DNA from: Paractinoplanes durhamensis
GTDB lineage: Bacteria > Actinomycetota > Actinomycetes > Mycobacteriales > Micromonosporaceae
Assembly (NCBI RefSeq): GCF_016862175.1
Contig: NZ_BOML01000098.1
Location: 1 to 40,732, forward strand
Length of the DNA: 40,732 nucleotides
Reading direction: 5' to 3'
Below, in pieces: positions 38,495 to 40,732 of this stretch; within the stretch, counting starts at the first letter, position 1; each line of letters opens with the position of its first letter. A model generated the notes under the pieces. That model searched no databases and was not told the origin of the DNA. It saw only the letters and a program-made list of their open reading frames with translations. Position numbers and translations under genes: made by a program.

Positions 38495-39496
38495 CTATGA
38501 AGTCTGAAGACCCCAGTTCTCCAGCAGGCTCGCCGCTTCCGGCGAGCCTGCCTCAATCTCTTCCGGGGGTACGCCGTCCCAGGTGACCCCGCACAGCAGC
38601 CGCAGCGCCGTCACCGGATCGCCGGAGCCGGACAGCTTGGCGCCGTCCAGCCGCCAGCCACCCGCTTCGGCGGCGCGCAACGGCAGACGGGCGTCGTCGG
38701 CCGGCCGGAACAGCCCGCTCAGGTCGGCCGCCACGAAGGTCGGGCGGCGTTCCGGCGGGGCGGCCAGCAGTTCGGCCGGCCCGCTGACCCCGGTGAGGAC
38801 CAGCAGGCTGTCCATGCCGGCGCCGACCGCGCCCTGGATGTCGGTGTCCAGCCGGTCGCCGACCGCCAGCGGCCGCTGCGCGTCGGAGAGCGACGCGGCC
38901 GTGGTGAACAGGGCCGGCTCCGGCTTGCCGACCACCAGGTCGGGTTCCCGGTCGAGGGCCGTCCGCAGCACCGCGACCAGCGAGCCGTTGCCCGGCAGCG
39001 GGCCGCGCGGGCTGGGCAGCGTGCGGTCGGTGTTGGTGGCCACCCAGGTGGCTCCGGCCCGCACCGACAGCGCCGCCTCGGCCAGGATCTGCCAGCCGAC
39101 CTCGGGGCCGTAGCCCTGCACGACCGCGGCCGGCTTGTCCTCGAACGTCGACACCGGGGTGAGGCCGGCGTCGCGCACCTCGGCACGCAACGCCTCGGCC
39201 CCGACCACGAGCACCGGCGAACCGGCCGGCAGCCGCTGGGCGAGCACGGCCGCCGACGCGCCGGCCGAGGTCAGGACCTCGTCCGGCGCCGCCGGAACAC
39301 CCATGCCGGTGAGCAGCGAAGCGACGTCGGCCGCCCGGCGGGACGCGTTGTTGGTCGCGTACGCCACCGCGGTGCCGTCCCGGCGAAGCCGCTCGACCGC
39401 CTCGGCCGCGCCGGGGATCGGCTTGTCGATGAGGTAGACAACCCCGTCCAGGTCGAAGATGACCAGGTCGTAGCCGCCGGCCAGCTCGTCACTCAC
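38495..39496 (-). CDS. HAD-superfamily (IIA) phosphatase, NagD-like
   Basis: Protein of 333 residues. The HAD motifs are VIFDLDGVVYL (I), ATNNASR (II), GKPEPALF (III) and AVGDRLDTDIQGA (IV), with a type IIA cap between II and III. It dephosphorylates a small sugar phosphate or nucleotide, perhaps glycerol phosphate (the Rv1692 orthologue is known as a glycerol-3-phosphate phosphatase). The GTG at 39496 overlaps the stop of the TPR gene by 4 nt (GTGA). A C-terminal extension of about 60 residues (RLPLRAAEAGGWRLDGAKL) is typical of this actinobacterial subgroup. Confidence 0.92.
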   Translation of the reverse strand: MSDELAGGYDLVIFDLDGVVYLIDKPIPGAAEAVERLRRDGTAVAYATNNASRRAADVASLLTGMGVPAAPDEVLTSAGASAAVLAQRLPAGSPVLVVGAEALRAEVRDAGLTPVSTFEDKPAAVVQGYGPEVGWQILAEAALSVRAGATWVATNTDRTLPSPRGPLPGNGSLVAVLRTALDREPDLVVGKPEPALFTTAASLSDAQRPLAVGDRLDTDIQGAVGAGMDSLLVLTGVSGPAELLAAPPERRPTFVAADLSGLFRPADDARLPLRAAEAGGWRLDGAKLSGSGDPVTALRLLCGVTWDGVPPEEIEAGSPEAASLLENWGLQTS

Positions 39497-40732
39497 TCCT
39501 GTGGCCGCTTTCCGGCCTCGGCGACGAACTCGTCCCCACCGGCCTTCTCCTCGTCCTCGTCATCCGCCTCGGCCTCGGCCGCCTTGGCGTCCCCAACCTT
39601 GACGTCCGCGGCCTTGACGTCCGCGGGCTCGTCGGCCTGGTCGTCGCCGGCCTGGTCGTCGCCGGCCTGGTCGTCGCCGGCCTGGTCGTCGCCGGCCTGG
39701 TCGTCGCCGGCCTGGTCGTCGTCGCTCTCGGCCGCCGGGAGGTCGTCCTCGTCGTCCTCGAAGTCGTCGTCGTCCTCGTCCTCGTCGTCCGGCAGGCCGG
39801 CGCCGCGGTCGGTCAGTTCGTCGTCGTCCTCGTCGTCGTCCTCATCATCGTCGAGGTCGTCGTCCTCGTCCGCGCTTTCGGCGCGGGGCGAGTCGTCGTC
39901 GGAGGCCGTGGCTTCGGACTCGTCGTCCTCGTCCTCGTCCTCGTCACCCTCGATGGTGATGCCGTCCAGCTCGAGCAGCCGCTCGGTGGCGTCGGTGAGC
40001 TGGTCCTCGTCGACCGCGGCGGCCCGGGAGAACCACTCCCGCGCCTCGTCGCGCCGACCGGCGGCGAGCAGCCCATCGGCGTACGCGTAACGCAGTCGCG
40101 CCGCCCACTCCGCGTCCTCGTCGGTGGTCAGCTCGCGCACCTGCAGCATCGCCACCGCCGCGTCGTGCTGGCCCAGGTCGCCGCGCGCCCCGGCCGCCAC
40201 GATCAGCAGTTCGATCGCGCCCGCCTTGTCGAGGTTCTCCATGTCGGCCCCGCGGAACAGGTCGATCGCCCGCTCCGGCCGGCCGAGGGCCCGCTCGCTG
40301 TCGGCGATCTCGGCCAGGTGCGTGTGCCGTCCGGTCATCCGGTGGTACGTACGCAGCTCGGCGATCGCGGTCGTCCAGTCACCGGCGGCGTACGCGGCCA
40401 GGCCGACCGCCTCGCGCACCACGGCGATCCGGGACGCGAGCCGCCGCGCCGCGATCGCGTGCTGCAGCGCCAGCTCGGAGTCCTCGTCGATGATCTGACC
40501 GGCCGCCACCAGGTGCCGGGCGACCGACTCGGCGATGTCCCGGGACAGCGACAGCAGCTCGGCACGCACCTCCTGGTCGAGGTCGGTGGCGACGATCTCC
40601 TCGGGGATGGCCGGCGCCTTGAACGCCACGGCCTGCTCGTCACCGGCCGGCTGCTCGGAACGCACGTCCTCGCGGTCCCGGTCACCCCGGTAGCCGCCGC
40701 GGTCCTGCTCGCTGCGGAAGCCGCCGCGGTCG
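39493..40732 (-). CDS. TPR protein with Gly/Arg-rich N-terminus and acidic repeat tail, 5' incomplete
   Basis: The frame is open to the window edge, so the start lies outside. The visible N-terminus reads DRGGFRSEQDRGGYRGDRDRED and is RGG-like. A helical TPR-type region follows (VRAELLSLSRDIAESVARHLVAAG, AAYAAGDWTTAIAELRTYHRMTGR, RYAYADGLLAAGRRDEAREWFSRAAAVDE), then a long Asp/Glu run and six DDQAG/DDQAD repeats. It matches the position of Rv1691. The function is unknown; the charge pattern (basic start, acidic end) suggests self-association or RNA/ribosome contact, which is inferred. It is coupled to the HAD gene. A GTG at 40665 in frame is an internal codon, not the likely start. Confidence 0.85.
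   Translation of the reverse strand, partial: DRGGFRSEQDRGGYRGDRDREDVRSEQPAGDEQAVAFKAPAIPEEIVATDLDQEVRAELLSLSRDIAESVARHLVAAGQIIDEDSELALQHAIAARRLASRIAVVREAVGLAAYAAGDWTTAIAELRTYHRMTGRHTHLAEIADSERALGRPERAIDLFRGADMENLDKAGAIELLIVAAGARGDLGQHDAAVAMLQVRELTTDEDAEWAARLRYAYADGLLAAGRRDEAREWFSRAAAVDEDQLTDATERLLELDGITIEGDEDEDEDDESEATASDDDSPRAESADEDDDLDDDEDDDEDDDELTDRGAGLPDDEDEDDDDFEDDEDDLPAAESDDDQAGDDQAGDDQAGDDQAGDDQAGDDQADEPADVKAADVKVGDAKAAEAEADDEDEEKAGGDEFVAEAGKRPQE
39636..39720 (-). repeat. 15-bp tandem repeat, five full copies plus a partial one
   Basis: The unit cctggtcgtcgccgg repeats exactly five times from 39636 to 39710, then breaks after ten bases. It encodes DDQAG in the acidic tail of the TPR protein. 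The perfect identity suggests recent slippage expansion. Confidence 0.95.

Noticed and set aside
39636..39720. Tandem repeats as a CRISPR-like array
   Set aside because: The units are contiguous without spacers and stay in frame within a coding region.

Overview
The window is high-GC actinobacterial chromosome, most likely Micromonosporaceae and probably Actinoplanes or a close relative. The evidence is strong GC bias at third codon positions, frequent GTG starts, SteA/SteB, an F420-type oxidoreductase, a DinB/DUF664 protein, a DUF574 methyltransferase, a chemoreceptor and a CebR-type operator. The genus is an inference; no marker gene fixes it.

The backbone is a conserved actinobacterial block, nearly all on the minus strand. 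Read from right to left it runs: TPR protein, HAD phosphatase, (chemoreceptor), phasin-like protein, small protein, tlyA, nadK, recN, steA, steB, envelope genes, pyrG, NUDIX, ..., ald, xerD, parA, degenerate site-2 protease, scpA, scpB, rluB, ..., cmk, der, tRNA-Pro. This matches the order I remember for Mycobacterium tuberculosis Rv1691 to Rv1713. Many neighbours overlap by 1 to 14 nt, so translational coupling is common. The block joins ribosome maturation (der, rluB, tlyA), chromosome maintenance (scpA, scpB, parA, xerD, recN), nucleotide metabolism (cmk, pyrG, nadK, NUDIX) and cell separation (steA, steB).

Four insertions distinguish this copy. (1) A crotonase-fold gene and a relic of a zinc-type oxidoreductase lie between cmk and rluB (3.5-4.5 kb). 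(2) A mixed-strand accessory islet lies between ald and the NUDIX/pyrG pair (11.8-21.4 kb): DUF574 methyltransferase, small hypothetical, F420-type oxidoreductase, SUKH-like protein, secreted cellulase with a CebR box, secreted M28 aminopeptidase, DinB, XRE-cupin regulator, LysE exporter with a divergent Lrp regulator, DeoR regulator and a second NUDIX. Several of these genes look leaderless. (3) Four envelope genes lie between steB and pyrG (23.8-29.6 kb): an MraY/WecA-like transferase, a MurJ-family flippase, a GT4 glycosyltransferase and a large membrane protein with a phosphatase-like ectodomain. Together with steA/steB this looks like a dedicated lipid-linked glycan and septation module, and it is the best candidate for an undescribed system here. 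(4) A chemoreceptor and an SCP2 protein lie between the HAD phosphatase and the phasin (36.8-38.5 kb).

The left end holds the 3' part of an IS256-family element, about 300 bp from the 3' end of tRNA-Pro. The right end is cut inside a gene for a TPR protein with a Gly/Arg-rich N-terminus and a very acidic C-terminus. Low-complexity tails recur: ScpA C-terminus, ScpB N-terminus, phasin C-terminus and the TPR protein.
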